DNA of 64,000 nt from Saprospira grandis (GCF_027594745.1 NZ_CP110854.1:3179501-3243500); one strand, 5' to 3'. Shown: positions 34,301 through 42,923, counted from the stretch's first letter. The notes: generated by a model from the letters alone, not told the origin. Translations and numbers: made by a program.

Positions 34301-36524
34301 CATTGGTCGCCACAAAGTTGGTCCCCGCAAAGCTAAAGTTGCGTATTGTTTGCCCATTTACCTGCATTTGCACATCATTGCTATTGTTCACATTGCGAAT
34401 CGTCGCCCGAATCGTCGCCCGATTAGTAGAAGCCGTATAAGGATCTGCTGAAGGGCTAGTGATGTTTACCGTAGGAGGTGTGGGGGTACGCTGCGGCTGA
34501 TAAATAATGGTCGTTTGATCCGAAGCATTGCCATCTTGGTTGCTGGCCGAAATAACAATAAAGTTATTGCCCTGCTGTAGGTTGATGCCCGTGGCCACAA
34601 AGCTAGTTCCGCTAAAGCTAAAGCTGCTAGAGGCCTGACCGTTTACGGTAAAGCTGATGTCGCGGCTAGTGCGTACATTGCGAATGGTCGCCCGAATGGT
34701 CGCATTATTATTACTGCTGTTGTATGGATTGGCCGAAGGTGTCGTAATGTTTACCGTGGGAGGTGTAGCATTGCGCACTGGCTGATAGATAATGCTCGTC
34801 TGATCCGAACCATTTCCATCGCTGTTGCTAGCTGTAATGACAATGTTATTGCTTCCTTGCTGCAAGTTGATGTTGCTCGCCACAAAGCTAGTTCCACTAA
34901 AACTAAAGTTGCGAACTACCTGACCATTTACGGTGAAACTAATGTTGCTGCTGCTCCGAACATTGCGAATAGTCGCACGAATGGTCGCACTGCTGCTCGA
35001 GCTGTTATAGGGATTAGAAGAAGGACTCGTAATGTTTACCGTAGGGGGATTGGGGTTGTTTGTATTGTTGTTTACAGGCTGCTTGTAAATAATAACAGTC
35101 TGGTCAGAGGCCTGACCCGCATTATTACTAGCCGATACGACTACCGTGTTGCTGCCATTTTGCAAAGAAATATTGCTCAAGCTAAAGCTGCTTCCACTAA
35201 AGCTAAAGTTATTAACCGATTGACCGTTTAGCGTACAACTTACATTGTTGCTGCTGTTTACGTTGCGAATGGTCGCTCTTACACTAGCAGAACTGCTGCT
35301 TGTGGTATAAGGATTGGCCGAGGGAGTCGTAATGACTACGCTGGGGGGAGGATCCTGACGAATAATAGGCTCGTAGTTAATAGTGGCCACATCTTGGTCG
35401 GTTCCAGAGGGGTTGTTTGCCCGAATGTTGATGTTGTTGGCTCCCTGCTGCAATCGAATCGTTACTTGAAAATTCCCATTGCTATAGCTAAAGTTGTCAA
35501 TTACCTGCCCATTCTGAATAAAACGAATATCACTGGCCGAACGTACGTTCCGAACAGTCGCCCGTACAGTATAACTGCTGTTGTTGGTCGTGGCCGAACT
35601 GCCCGAAGGGTTCGTAAAGCTTACCTGCGGAGGCGCCGCCTGAGGATCTGGCAAAGGCTTCACTTCCTCCTCATGATGGTCCGTCAAACGACCATGAATA
35701 AAGAAATTGGAAAAATGATGAATCTCATTGTTGCCATCCCGAACAACCCCGTCAAAGTTGTCCGTTAAGGTCCAGTTCACTCGATGCCCAAAACCAATAG
35801 CAAAACGAGGCGTTACCCAATATCCCAACTCAAAACCAACAGAAGGCGTAAAGATGACGCTATAATCTCCCCAACCATCGGTAAAGGTCTCATAGTCGCC
35901 ATCACGGCCACCCACAAGCTGGTCCACAATCTCAGAAGAGCTTAAGGTCGAGTCTCCCGCTACACTATTATAAAGGTTGATGTACTCATCATCCAAAAAA
36001 ACACGCTGGTCCAACTGATCATAAGCTACCCGATACCAACCCAATCCAATTCCACCATAAAGCGATAACCAGATGTTGTGATTGCGACGTAGGTTCTCAA
36101 AGTTGATTCTAGCTTCCAATGACAAATCATTAAAGGCGGTGCGGTGGTTGTGGTACACAAAGTTGCTTCCCCCATTACTCACCGAATAATCAGGGTCAAA
36201 CAAAGAATTAGACTGCCCATTCAACAAACTGTTGTTGCTGATATCGGTCAACTGATCGTCCTGCCCATAGGTCACGGTCCCCATATAACGCATTCGCAAA
36301 TCTAAAGATAAGGGCCTGCTCGGACTGTAATAAATGTTCTTTCCTAGGTAGATGGTCCAACCACCTCCCAGTTGCGTGCAAGCGTCGCTCTGCTGCCAAG
36401 CAACACCTCCACCACCGCCCAAAAACCAATGACCGCCATAGCCATCGCTCTCCTGAGCCTGTAGCTGCCCCAAACTCCCCAAAGAGAGCAGAAGCACTAA
36501 TACTGAATAAATAAATGATCGCAT
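31374..36524 (-). CDS. Giant outer-membrane/surface protein with about 14 Ig-like repeats
   Basis: 1716 residues. A signal peptide (MRSFIYSVLVLLLSLGSLGQLQAQ) is followed by a probable beta-barrel of about 250 residues (HWFLGGGGGVAWQQ, LSLDLRMRYMG, PRFAIGFGHRVNWTL). From about residue 290 there are some 14 tandem beta-sandwich repeats of ~95 residues with the pattern PPTVNITTPSADPY, RATIRNV, VNGQ, NFSFSGTSF, LQQGNNTIVVSASN.DG.ASDQT.IIY. The C-terminus is Lys/Thr-rich and positively charged. Likely an adhesin-like surface protein anchored by its barrel. Two adjacent repeats are identical at the DNA level. It is transcribed alone with its own terminator. Confidence 0.85.
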   Translation of the reverse strand: MRSFIYSVLVLLLSLGSLGQLQAQESDGYGGHWFLGGGGGVAWQQSDACTQLGGGWTIYLGKNIYYSPSRPLSLDLRMRYMGTVTYGQDDQLTDISNNSLLNGQSNSLFDPDYSVSNGGSNFVYHNHRTAFNDLSLEARINFENLRRNHNIWLSLYGGIGLGWYRVAYDQLDQRVFLDDEYINLYNSVAGDSTLSSSEIVDQLVGGRDGDYETFTDGWGDYSVIFTPSVGFELGYWVTPRFAIGFGHRVNWTLTDNFDGVVRDGNNEIHHFSNFFIHGRLTDHHEEEVKPLPDPQAAPPQVSFTNPSGSSATTNNSSYTVRATVRNVRSASDIRFIQNGQVIDNFSYSNGNFQVTIRLQQGANNINIRANNPSGTDQDVATINYEPIIRQDPPPSVVITTPSANPYTTSSSSASVRATIRNVNSSNNVSCTLNGQSVNNFSFSGSSFSLSNISLQNGSNTVVVSASNNAGQASDQTVIIYKQPVNNNTNNPNPPTVNITSPSSNPYNSSSSSATIRATIRNVRSSSNISFTVNGQVVRNFSFSGTSFVASNINLQQGSNNIVITASNSDGNGSDQTSIIYQPVRNATPPTVNITTPSANPYNSSNNNATIRATIRNVRTSRDISFTVNGQASSSFSFSGTSFVATGINLQQGNNFIVISASNQDGNASDQTTIIYQPQRTPTPPTVNITSPSADPYTASTNRATIRATIRNVNNSNDVQMQVNGQTIRNFSFAGTNFVATNVNLQQGNNVVVISASNPDGTASDQTTIIYKPQRNPNPPTVSITSPSADPYTSSASQANIRATIRNVNNSNDVQMQVNGQTIRRFSLSGSSFSANNVSLQQGNNVVVISASNQDGTASDQTTIIYKPQRVATPPTVDITTPSANPYNTPSNTTTIRASIQHVDNNRAVRFKVNGQTVRNFSFSGTSFVANNVRLQQGNNTIVVSASNQDGNASDQTTIIYKPQRVPTPPTVNITTPSADPYTSTSNSTTVKASIQHVGSSSNVRFTVNGQTVRNFSFSGTSFVANNVRLQQGNNTIVVSASNQDGNASDQTTIIYKPQRVPTPPTVNITTPSADPYTSTSNSTTVKASIQHVGSSSNVRFTVNGQTVRNFSFSGTSFVANNVRLQQGNNTIVVSASNQDGNASDQTVVIFKPQRISTPPTVKITTPSTDPYNSPNTNTRIVATTSNISRKSEISFSLNNQNVSNFNFANNTITASVNLKQGSNQISIKVRNQDGSATDQTVITYKPAPAPTVRITSPSADPHTVAQNQVDIQADVFNVNSANDIRFTVNGQTNRNFRFSNNKFTAPNIRLNTGNNTFVVSASNAQGNASDQTVVIYQPAPQPPTVDITTPSSNPYTAASNSTTIRATIRNVSSSSNVSFLVNGRAVSNFSFSGTSFSATNVPLRQGNNSISISGQNSAGTASDAVTLIYKPAPTPDVRNLNVIISPNLNKCFAAVSAEVLNVSSKNEVSFQVNGRRVSDFTLAGSRLNARVDVSNLGSGAITFTVSAQTTGGSDSENKRASLADCSLNVSGGNSSTIGGNNNTKDPRNSGGNNGANSRPKPSVTFTSPRLGTSSVRTVNVRATITNVDNRSQVRFKLNGQNMSNFQLSGINFQANNVGLRPGSNLLEITATNNNGSTTQTFAITYNAGGGTSNTADRKADNNNQNSSTNSGSTVNDKKQSNKRTKTSTKDQKRRGSTTKTEAEKKEEAKTQKRRGN
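33090..33790 (-). repeat. Near-identical 285-bp tandem repeats inside the surface-protein gene
   Basis: Within the gene, the 285-bp unit from about 33090 is repeated base for base from about 33375, and the identity continues some 130 bp into the next unit (to about 33790). Other units of the same gene differ clearly. This points to recent unit duplication or gene conversion. Confidence 0.85.
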
Positions 36525-37073
36525 AAATTAAGGTTTAAGTTATGTATGTATGTCCGTTTTATTTGGTTTGCTCTCAGTCTACTTTCGTGCCAAGCCAATT
36601 TTTTTTACAGCCTCGGGAACTAAAACTTAAGTAGGCCCAAAAGTACCATTTTTAACGCAAGGGCCTTTATTCCTAGCCTTTAACTAAGTTTTTAGGCGTA
36701 AAATAGCTCGCCCTTTATGCCCAAAATTTTAGTATGTTAAAATTAAACAGTAACACTTTTTTAACAAAATTTAAGGGCTTTTCTTTTGGGGCCTCCCGCC
36801 TGCGGCGGGCGCTACGCTTCAGGGCTCGCAGGTCTGCTCGGCCCTGCGGCCTGACGGCCTTGGTCTGCGGCTTCGCCGCCCCCTTTCGCATCGCTAGGCC
36901 AGGCGCTTCGCGCCCCCAAACCGCAAATTTGGCCCAAATTTTAAATTAAGTGTATTTAACTGTTAACCATCTGGTTTTCAGTCCTTATAGTTGGTGGTAT
37001 ACGCAGTTTTTAGTGCTGCATTTTTTTAGCACCTCATTTAAATACCTTAATTTTGGGAAAAGAAGAAAAAAAG
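36525..37073. other. Intergenic region around element E10
   Basis: 549 bases. Bases 36525-36787 are AT-rich and hold the promoter region of the divergent surface-protein gene. Element E10 is at 36788-36917. Bases 36918-37073 are AT-rich and contain a short GTGCT / AGCAC hairpin near 37013-37033. No ORF is supported. Confidence 0.5.
36788..36917 (+). repeat. GC-rich element, subfamily II, copy E10
   Basis: Head GGGGCCTCCCGCC with a GCCTGCGGC loop, CGCTACGCTTCAGGGCTCG, core, GGCC/GGCC arms, GCGGC/GCCGC hairpin, tail GCATCGCTAGGCC and a GGCGC/GCGCC hairpin. The whole subfamily II layout is the same as at 16904 and 49082. Confidence 0.8.
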
Positions 37074-37997
37074 ATGATCAAGGATCGCTATATCAATCCA
37101 CTAACCGATTTTGGATTTAAGAAGCTTTTTGGCGAGGCCGCCAATAAGGAGCTACTCATCCATTTTCTCAATCAGTTGCTGCCCGAAAAGCATCAGGTGG
37201 AGGATCTCGAATATCTCCCTAGCGAACGCCTGCCTTCCAGTTTTCTGGACCGAAAAGTTATTTTTGACATCTATTGCACCAGCAGCCGAGGCGAGCAGTT
37301 TATTATTGAGCTGCAACGCAGCAAGCAAAATCATTTCATCGATCGCTCTATTTTTTATAGCACCTTCGCCATTCAAGAACAATCCGAACGGGGCGATTGG
37401 AATTTTAAGCTCTGGCCCATTTATACGATCTGCATTCTTGATTTTAAGATCAATCAGCCCAATCCCCATAATCGAGTGATTCGCTATGTACAGCTCAAGG
37501 ACCAAGACAAAGAACCCTTCTTTGAAGACCTTACCTATATTTATATCGAGCTGCCTAATTTCACCAAAACCCTAGATGAGCTAGAAGATCTACAGGATAA
37601 ATGGCTTTATCTTTTCCGTTATTTGGCCAAATTAGAAGATCGGCCCGCGGCTTTGCAAGAGCGCATTTTCACGGGGCTTTTCCATGCCGCCGAAATTGCC
37701 AGCTACTCTATTGAGGAGCGCCAAAATTATGAGGTCTCCCTCAAAAAGCATCGAGATATTAAAAATGCTATCGACACCGCCCTAGAGGAGGGCCTAGAAA
37801 AAGGACGGGAAGAAGGCCTAAAAGAAGGAGAAGAAAGAGGCTTAGAAAAAGGACTCGAACAAGGACGAGAGGAAGGTGAGCTAAAGGCCAAAAAAGCCAT
37901 GGCCAAACAAATGCAGGCCGCCAACTTAGCCCTAGAACAAATTGCGCAAATTATTGGCTGCTCCCTAGAACAAATCAAAAATTGGCTAAAAGACTAG
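37074..37997 (+). CDS. PD-(D/E)XK nuclease family transposase-like protein (Rpn-like)
   Basis: 307 residues from the ATG at 37074 (MIKDRYINPLTDFGFKKLFG); a TTG seven codons upstream is less likely. The N-terminus is that of the Rpn/PD-(D/E)XK nuclease family (PF12784 type): NPLTDFGFKKLFG, DRKVIFDIYC (Asp) and FIIELQRSKQ (ExQ-type catalytic motif). Central helices follow, then a charged stretch of EEGLEKGREEG-type repeats and a small C-terminal helical unit. Relatives promote recombination or act as DNA nucleases. No terminal inverted repeats are evident, so it is not an insertion sequence on present evidence. Confidence 0.88.
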   Translation: MIKDRYINPLTDFGFKKLFGEAANKELLIHFLNQLLPEKHQVEDLEYLPSERLPSSFLDRKVIFDIYCTSSRGEQFIIELQRSKQNHFIDRSIFYSTFAIQEQSERGDWNFKLWPIYTICILDFKINQPNPHNRVIRYVQLKDQDKEPFFEDLTYIYIELPNFTKTLDELEDLQDKWLYLFRYLAKLEDRPAALQERIFTGLFHAAEIASYSIEERQNYEVSLKKHRDIKNAIDTALEEGLEKGREEGLKEGEERGLEKGLEQGREEGELKAKKAMAKQMQAANLALEQIAQIIGCSLEQIKNWLKD

Positions 37998-38010
37998 CCC
38001 TAAACAATAG

Positions 38011-38044
38011 AAAGCTTGAACCTCTGTAGGTTCAAGCTTTTTTT
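38011..38044 (+). terminator. Terminator of the PD-(D/E)XK gene
   Basis: Stem AAAGCTTGAACC / GGTTCAAGCTTT with loop TCTGTA and a T-run to 38044, 13 nt after the stop codon. The tail of element E11 begins directly after the T-run. Confidence 0.93.
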
Positions 38045-38203
38045 GGTCCTACAGGCCCGAAGGGCCGCAGGCTGAGCTGCCGAAGCAGGGCCGCCGAAGG
38101 CGGCAGACCCAAGGCTTTTGAAGCAAAGCGAAAAAGCCTGCAGGGCCGAGCAGACTTGCGAGCTGCGAAGTGGAGCGACCCGCCCGCAGGGCGGGGCAGC
38201 CCC
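38045..38203 (-). repeat. GC-rich multi-hairpin element, copy E11
   Basis: Minus-strand copy with GGGGCTGCCCC head, GCCC/GGGC head hairpin, core, GGCTTTT/AAAAGCC arms around TCGCTTTGCTTC, GCCGCC/GGCGGC hairpin, GCAGCTCAGCC joint and GGCCC/GGGCC tail hairpin. Except for its tail it closely matches E8, 8 kb away. Confidence 0.85.
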
Positions 38204-38210
38204 AAAAAAA

Positions 38211-38864
38211 TCAAAAATCAACAATAATGTCTTTGCTCTGAATCCGCTGCTCAAAAATATGAGGATAATAATGGCGGAGCTCCTGAATAAAAAGCGCAAG
38301 AGGGAGGTCTGCAAAATGACCATACTCCTTTTCGTAGCTCATAAATGGCTGTCCAGATTTATCCGATTCTTGAAAAATGGCCTCATCTTGCCCATTAAAA
38401 TCTAGAGGGGCCACATTAAGGCGCTCGCAAAGCGTTTTATTGAAAACGGGGGTGAGTTTGATCCAACGATTGTGCAAAAAAACCTCGGTGTAGGCATGAA
38501 AAACCATCAGGTCGGTCCGCAGATATTCCTCTACTTTTTTAGTGGCCAAATGGTTGCGCACATTGGCAAAACCGAGGCGGGCGGGAACTCCTATGGCCCG
38601 AAGACAACTGGCAAAAAGGACCGATTTCTCGACGCAATAACCATAGTCTTTTTGCAAAATATAACTGGCCCTCAAGGCCTCCTTTTTTAGGCGAAGATGA
38701 TAAGGGTAGTAGCTCCAACCGTCTCGAACGGCATAGTAGAGCGCCTGTACTTTTTCGGCTGGGGTTTTTGCTTGGGCACTAACTTTTTTTGCAAATTCCT
38801 GAATATCAGGATGGTCAGATTCTATAAAATAACTGCTGGCCAAATAGGGCGCGAGCTCTTGCAT
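38211..38864 (-). CDS. Transglutaminase-like domain protein
   Basis: 217 residues without signal peptide. The papain-like core is seen as KVQALYYAVRDGWSYYPY, the catalytic Cys in QKDYGYCVEKSVLFASCLRAIGVPARLGF, the His in FHAYTEVFLHNRW and the third residue region in IKLTPVF. Bacterial members usually act as proteases or amidases rather than cross-linkers. It is followed after 7 nt by an element and preceded by the unknown gene at 38889 on the same strand (24-nt gap). Confidence 0.87.
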   Translation of the reverse strand: MQELAPYLASSYFIESDHPDIQEFAKKVSAQAKTPAEKVQALYYAVRDGWSYYPYHLRLKKEALRASYILQKDYGYCVEKSVLFASCLRAIGVPARLGFANVRNHLATKKVEEYLRTDLMVFHAYTEVFLHNRWIKLTPVFNKTLCERLNVAPLDFNGQDEAIFQESDKSGQPFMSYEKEYGHFADLPLALFIQELRHYYPHIFEQRIQSKDIIVDF

Positions 38865-38888
38865 AAAGATAAATTTTAGCGGTGAAAC

Positions 38889-39455
38889 TTAAATGAGTCG
38901 AATATCAGCGAGCTTTTTTTCTCGACAAGAGATGACTAAACTATACTCTGCAGCCCCCTCAAATTTGCTTTTTTTCTGGGCAAAAATTACCCAAACGGGC
39001 TCCTTAATAGGGTAGAGGTTCGCATCCAATAGCCATTCGGGCAGCCACTGTCCATGCCCGCTCAACTGCGCCAAAGGCTGATGCTTACTTAAGTAAATTT
39101 GGGCAATATCTTGGGCCTCTTCAAAGCTCAGCAAGTAGCGGTCGAGATAGGGCCGCAGCTCTTGGGCCAGCTCTTTGGGGGGCGGAGTTTGGCAAAACAA
39201 CTGGATGTATTCTTCTAGTTCTTCGGCTGTTTCGCCAAGGCTAGGAAAAAGAAGCTCTTCGAGCTCGGCCCATTGCCGCAAAATGCGGCAATGCTCCGCC
39301 CGCAAGTACAAAATGGCCTCCCCCTTTTTTATGCTTTGCAGATAGGGCGCCAAGAGATAAAAAGCCTTGATCAGCTCGCCATGATGCGATTGAATATGGG
39401 CCAAAAAGTAGTCTTGGCAGCTTTGGTCCCAAACGTATCGAATAGGCCTAGACAT
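38889..39455 (-). CDS. Hypothetical protein, 188 residues
   Basis: A soluble, mainly helical protein (RPIRYVWDQSCQDYFLAHIQSHHGELIKAFYLLAPYLQ ... EYIQLFCQTPPPKELAQELRPYLDRYLLSFEEAQDIAQIYL). No family is recognised. Its start overlaps the VOC gene end by 8 nt, which implies translational coupling, and the transglutaminase gene follows. Confidence 0.6.
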   Translation of the reverse strand: MSRPIRYVWDQSCQDYFLAHIQSHHGELIKAFYLLAPYLQSIKKGEAILYLRAEHCRILRQWAELEELLFPSLGETAEELEEYIQLFCQTPPPKELAQELRPYLDRYLLSFEEAQDIAQIYLSKHQPLAQLSGHGQWLPEWLLDANLYPIKEPVWVIFAQKKSKFEGAAEYSLVISCREKKLADIRLI

Positions 39456-39807
39456 GCGGGCTGGCTTGTTCTGACCAAACGGCCAATTCGTTGCCGCTGG
39501 GCTCTATAAAGTGAAAACGAGCCCCGCCAGGAAAAACAAAAATATCTTGGCTGATTTCTCCCCCTGCAGCCTCTACTTGGGCCAAACAAGCAGGCAAATC
39601 TTCGGCATAAAGGACCAAGAGGGCGCCCCCAGATTTTACCGAAGAGGCTAGGGGCGCTTTATAAAATCCCCCCTCAAAATTAGTCGCAAAAAAGGCCGTA
39701 TAAGCTGGACCATAGTCCTCAAAACACCACTGAAATACCTTATGGAAAAAGGCTTTAGTGGCCGCTAAGTCTTTGGCAGCAAATTCTATATAAGCAGGTT
39801 TTGACAT
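39448..39807 (-). CDS. VOC (glyoxalase/bleomycin-resistance fold) protein
   Basis: 119 residues, one VOC module pair: AYIEFAAKDLAATKAFFHKVFQW, then GGALLVLYAEDLPACLAQVEAAGGEI and ARFHFIEPSGNELAVWS. Possible metal ligands are Glu8 and the Glu in FHFIEPSGNELAVW, as in glyoxalase-like enzymes. The substrate is not predictable. It heads a coupled run with 38889-39455 and probably the transglutaminase. Confidence 0.85.
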   Translation of the reverse strand: MSKPAYIEFAAKDLAATKAFFHKVFQWCFEDYGPAYTAFFATNFEGGFYKAPLASSVKSGGALLVLYAEDLPACLAQVEAAGGEISQDIFVFPGGARFHFIEPSGNELAVWSEQASPHV

Positions 39808-40081
39808 ATGTTTATCAGTTAATTTGTATTTTTTTTACTTTAAAAAAAATAATTTATGTAGATAGAATATTCTTAATTTTTGACCTAAAATATAGGCAAA
39901 GGCCTATTTTATGCGGCTTATGAAGCAATTGCTAATGCTTTCTTGTGACAGTTATTTTTATCTTAAGTTGTTGGTTTGTAGTGATTTATGAAACAAAATT
40001 AAAAACTTGCCGTAAAAGACATACATACCCCAAAAATGGATGATTACAACAAGGTTTTTTTCACCTCAAAAAACCTAAGAT

Positions 40082-41752
40082 ATGAAATCCCCAATCTTAG
40101 CCCTTCTTTTTTTGGCCCTTCCCCTTTTTCTTTGGGCCCAAAAGCCAGTATCTACTGGCGGCACGCAAACTTCATTGAGCTGTGTCGGCTGCTTTGTCAA
40201 TCAAGCCGAAATGGCCTTTGATGCGAGCACGAGCACGGCTGCCTTAATCGACCCCAGCGCTCTGCCTCTTTCGACAGTTGGCTACGTTTCTCAAGATTAT
40301 TCTTTTGCGGCCCCCTTAGCGGTGGGCTCAGAACTTCGTCTAGACCTCGCTTTTAGCGATAATAGCATTCTAGCAGGTCTTTTAGGAACTCTAGCCAATG
40401 GCCTAGTTTTCGACCGCCTAGAAGTTGAGTTGCTCAACGGAACAACTGTCGTGAGTACCTATGGCGGTAGCTCCGGAACCTCTTTGGCCGAGCTAGATGT
40501 GGTTGATGCGGCTAGCTCTAGATTTAATTTGCTCATTCAGATTCCAACGGCTAATGTCGATGGGATCCGCATCCGAACAGGCGCCTTAGTTTCTTTAGGT
40601 CTTGGTATAACACCTTCAGCCCTAGAAGTCTATGATATTAAGGGCATGCCTACCAACCGCTACTACGCTAGCCGATTTACCGGAAACTCTGGCCAAAATG
40701 GCCTTGCTCTAACTCTTTGCCTCAGTTGTGGAGTTTTCAATGAGGCGCATGCCGCTAGCTTAGGAAATGACCCTAACTCTCAGTATGCACAAATGCGCTG
40801 GGACATTGGCCTCAGCCTCTTGGGTACCGAGTACCAATATGTCGAGTACGATTGGGACGCTAGCCCTAATACCGACTTTTTAGGCGATGCCGATGGTACC
40901 CCCGATGCGGTCCTTGTTCAGTTGCAGGAGGTTGCCCTAACCGATTTAGACCTAGATTTAGGCAGCAATCTTTGGGATAATAACGGCTTGGCCCTAATGG
41001 TGCAGTATACTGATGGCAGCAGCAGCCTGCTCGATAATAGCTCTCCTCTTTTGTCCGCTAATTTGTTAGGAGCAGGCTCTGGCCGATTTCAACTGGTCCT
41101 CAATATTCCCACAGGTAAAACCCTAGAGCGCATTGAGGTCCGCAGAAATGCCCCCACTTTAGGCTTGCTCACAGAGCTCCGTATTTATAATATTTATACG
41201 GCCACTCAGGCAAGCCTGCCCCTCAAGTTAACCGATTTTAGACTAGAAAAAGACCTCTCCCAAGGGATTTTCTTGCAGTGGCAAACAGAAAGTGAGTACG
41301 ATATGAACCAAATTGTGGTGCAACGAGCTGATGACGATATGTTCTTTGAGGACCTTTATTCCCTAAGCGCCCAAAATGACCCGCATCAAAGCGCAAATTA
41401 TGAGTTTGTCGATAAACAGCCGCTTTGGGGCAATAATTATTATCGCCTCAAGTTTATCGGCTTTGCCGAAAACGACATTAGCTACTCAACCGTTAAGGTC
41501 GAAAATTGGCAGCAAAATAAAAGCTTTACCCTCTATCGCCAAGGAGATTATCTCCGCATCCAAAAGATGGAGCAAGACCGCAAAGAATTGCTCCGATTAG
41601 AGGTCTATAGCCTTCAGGGCCAATTGTTGCTGCAGCAAAATTTTGCTCATGCACAAGCCGAATTAAATACGGCCGATTTGCCCAAACTCTTTCAACTACA
41701 AGTCGTAGGTGAAGGACAAGCTTACTACCAAGAGCTCATTCCAAATCCTTAG
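40082..41752 (+). CDS. Secreted protein with duplicated beta domain and T9SS-like end
   Basis: 556 residues. Signal peptide MKSPILALLFLALPLFLWAQ. Two related halves follow: about 20-195 (TSLSCVGCFVNQAEMAFDASTSTAALI ... VFDRLEVELLNGTTVV) and about 195-380 (LTLCLSCGVFNEAHAASLGNDPNSQYAQM ... GSGRFQLVLNIPTGKTLERIEVR). A region like that of T9SS cargo (LKLTDFRLEKDLSQGIFLQWQTESE) leads to an atypical C-terminal domain (FTLYRQGDYLRIQ ... LEVYSLQGQLLLQQNF). It is probably exported by T9SS, although the final motif is degenerate. The function is unknown. It ends at a terminator joined to element E12. Confidence 0.75.
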   Translation: MKSPILALLFLALPLFLWAQKPVSTGGTQTSLSCVGCFVNQAEMAFDASTSTAALIDPSALPLSTVGYVSQDYSFAAPLAVGSELRLDLAFSDNSILAGLLGTLANGLVFDRLEVELLNGTTVVSTYGGSSGTSLAELDVVDAASSRFNLLIQIPTANVDGIRIRTGALVSLGLGITPSALEVYDIKGMPTNRYYASRFTGNSGQNGLALTLCLSCGVFNEAHAASLGNDPNSQYAQMRWDIGLSLLGTEYQYVEYDWDASPNTDFLGDADGTPDAVLVQLQEVALTDLDLDLGSNLWDNNGLALMVQYTDGSSSLLDNSSPLLSANLLGAGSGRFQLVLNIPTGKTLERIEVRRNAPTLGLLTELRIYNIYTATQASLPLKLTDFRLEKDLSQGIFLQWQTESEYDMNQIVVQRADDDMFFEDLYSLSAQNDPHQSANYEFVDKQPLWGNNYYRLKFIGFAENDISYSTVKVENWQQNKSFTLYRQGDYLRIQKMEQDRKELLRLEVYSLQGQLLLQQNFAHAQAELNTADLPKLFQLQVVGEGQAYYQELIPNP

Positions 41753-41779
41753 GAATAGCTCCATGTCACTCCTTTTTAG

Positions 41780-41809
41780 ACGCTCCCTTTTTTAGGGGGC
41801 GTTTTTTTT
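41780..41809 (+). terminator. Terminator of the secreted protein gene
   Basis: Stem ACGCTCCCT / AGGGGGCGT (one G-T pair), T-rich loop, followed by a seven-base T-run. Element E12 starts with the next base. Confidence 0.88.
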
Positions 41810-41970
41810 GGGGCTGCCCACTCGCTTCGCTCGGGTCGGGCTGTTTCGCAGCTCGCTGTTCGCTCGGCCCTGCGCAAAATTTCGCTGTGCTCATTTTGCT
41901 TGGTCTGCGGCTTCGCCGCCCTGCTGTCCATCCCTCAGCCTGCGGCCCTTCGGGCCTGTAGGAGGCAGGT
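41810..41970 (+). repeat. GC-rich multi-hairpin element, copy E12
   Basis: Head GGGGCTGCCC, alternative core GCTGTTCGCTCGGCCC, GCAAAAT/ATTTTGC arms around a TTCGCTGTGCTC loop, GCGGC/GCCGC hairpin, TCCATCCCTCAGCC joint, GGCCC/GGGCC tail hairpin. Confidence 0.85.
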
Positions 41971-41976
41971 TTGGAC

Positions 41977-42903
41977 CTAATTGGCCAATGCCTTTTTTCT
42001 TCTGCCCACAAAATTACTCACTACTTCAACCACCTCTTTGTGGCGAAAATGACGAGAGTGCCCTCCATGTCGACCATAAAAGACTTCTACTTTATCCCAA
42101 CCCGCCGCCAGGGCCCTGATCTTTTCAAAACTAGCCACCTCATCTAGCTCGTCATGCACCAAAAGGATCTCCTCTACAGGCAGTTTATAGCGCTGCTCAT
42201 ACATATTGTATTGCGAAATATCCCAGTCAATTTGTCCTTGGATTTTATTAAATATTTTGCGAAAAAGCGCATCGGGTACTTGCATGAACTCCTTGAAAGT
42301 TAGAAAGAAATGATAGGGAATAGGATAGGCGCCCATCATTACTAATTTTTGGATATGGACCTCTTTTCGCTCTTCTAGTCCCGCAAAAAAGGAGGCACAA
42401 GCCCCCAAAGAATGCCCAATCAAGGCATACACTTCTTTCTCTTTGCGAAGCAGCTCTTTTAGACCCATCATAAAAATGGGCAAATTACTCCTTTGTCCAG
42501 CCGCCGCCCCATGAGCCGCAAAATCAATAGAAATGATGCGGTAATCATCAGATTGGGCCAAAAGGGCTTCTATGAGCCGCTTGAAATCGGGCGTCATGCC
42601 CTCCCAACCATGGGCCAAAATAATGGTTTTTGGTCCTTCCCCCCATTCAAACAAACAGTATTCATGGCCCTCTACCTCAAATCGGCTTTTGTTTTTGGCC
42701 GTAGCCAAAAACTCCTTATGCCAATCCTTAATTTTACGAGGATTGGGCCGAGTAAAGAGCTTCCAAAATAACTTTGTAGAATAATTGGGGGCAAAACTGC
42801 CCAAATGGCGGAAATAAAAGCGCAAGGCTTTTACGGCTAAGGGCAATTCTTGCTTTTTGTAAAAATTACCCAATTCTCCAGCTGGCTGTGCTTGTTGTTC
42901 CAT
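41977..42903 (-). CDS. Alpha/beta hydrolase under TetR control
   Basis: 308 residues from the ATG at 42903 (MEQQAQPAGELGNFY). A longer frame would overlap the TetR gene. The oxyanion HG motif is ILAHGWEG, the nucleophile elbow GHSLGA (ALIGHSLGACASFF), the acid probably in LLVHDELDE, and the His in GRHGGHSRHFRH. A cytoplasmic esterase, lipase or thioesterase-like enzyme is likely; the substrate is unknown. The TetR gene is directly upstream (20-nt gap), and a copy of the putative TetR operator lies in that gap. Confidence 0.85.
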   Translation of the reverse strand: MEQQAQPAGELGNFYKKQELPLAVKALRFYFRHLGSFAPNYSTKLFWKLFTRPNPRKIKDWHKEFLATAKNKSRFEVEGHEYCLFEWGEGPKTIILAHGWEGMTPDFKRLIEALLAQSDDYRIISIDFAAHGAAAGQRSNLPIFMMGLKELLRKEKEVYALIGHSLGACASFFAGLEERKEVHIQKLVMMGAYPIPYHFFLTFKEFMQVPDALFRKIFNKIQGQIDWDISQYNMYEQRYKLPVEEILLVHDELDEVASFEKIRALAAGWDKVEVFYGRHGGHSRHFRHKEVVEVVSNFVGRRKKALAN

Positions 42904-42907
42904 AATA

Positions 42908-42921
42908 TACCGATTGGTTTT
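42908..42921 (-). promoter_or_regulatory. Putative TetR operator before the hydrolase
   Basis: TACCGATTGGTTTT, with the partial palindrome ACC-n4-GGT, lies 5 nt before the hydrolase start codon and just beyond the TetR stop. The same 14 bases, ATACCGATTGGTTT, recur upstream of the TetR gene. Confidence 0.6.
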
Positions 42922-42923
42922 AT

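Noticed and set aside
31597..35768. Multiple plus-strand ORFs of 60-214 residues opposite the surface-protein gene
   Set aside because: They repeat with the same 285-bp period as the minus-strand gene and only reflect its codon bias; the minus-strand frame has signal peptide, domains and terminator.
37074..37997. Insertion sequence around the PD-(D/E)XK gene
   Set aside because: No terminal inverted repeats or target duplications could be seen at its borders; the gene family is often called transposase but is not always mobile.
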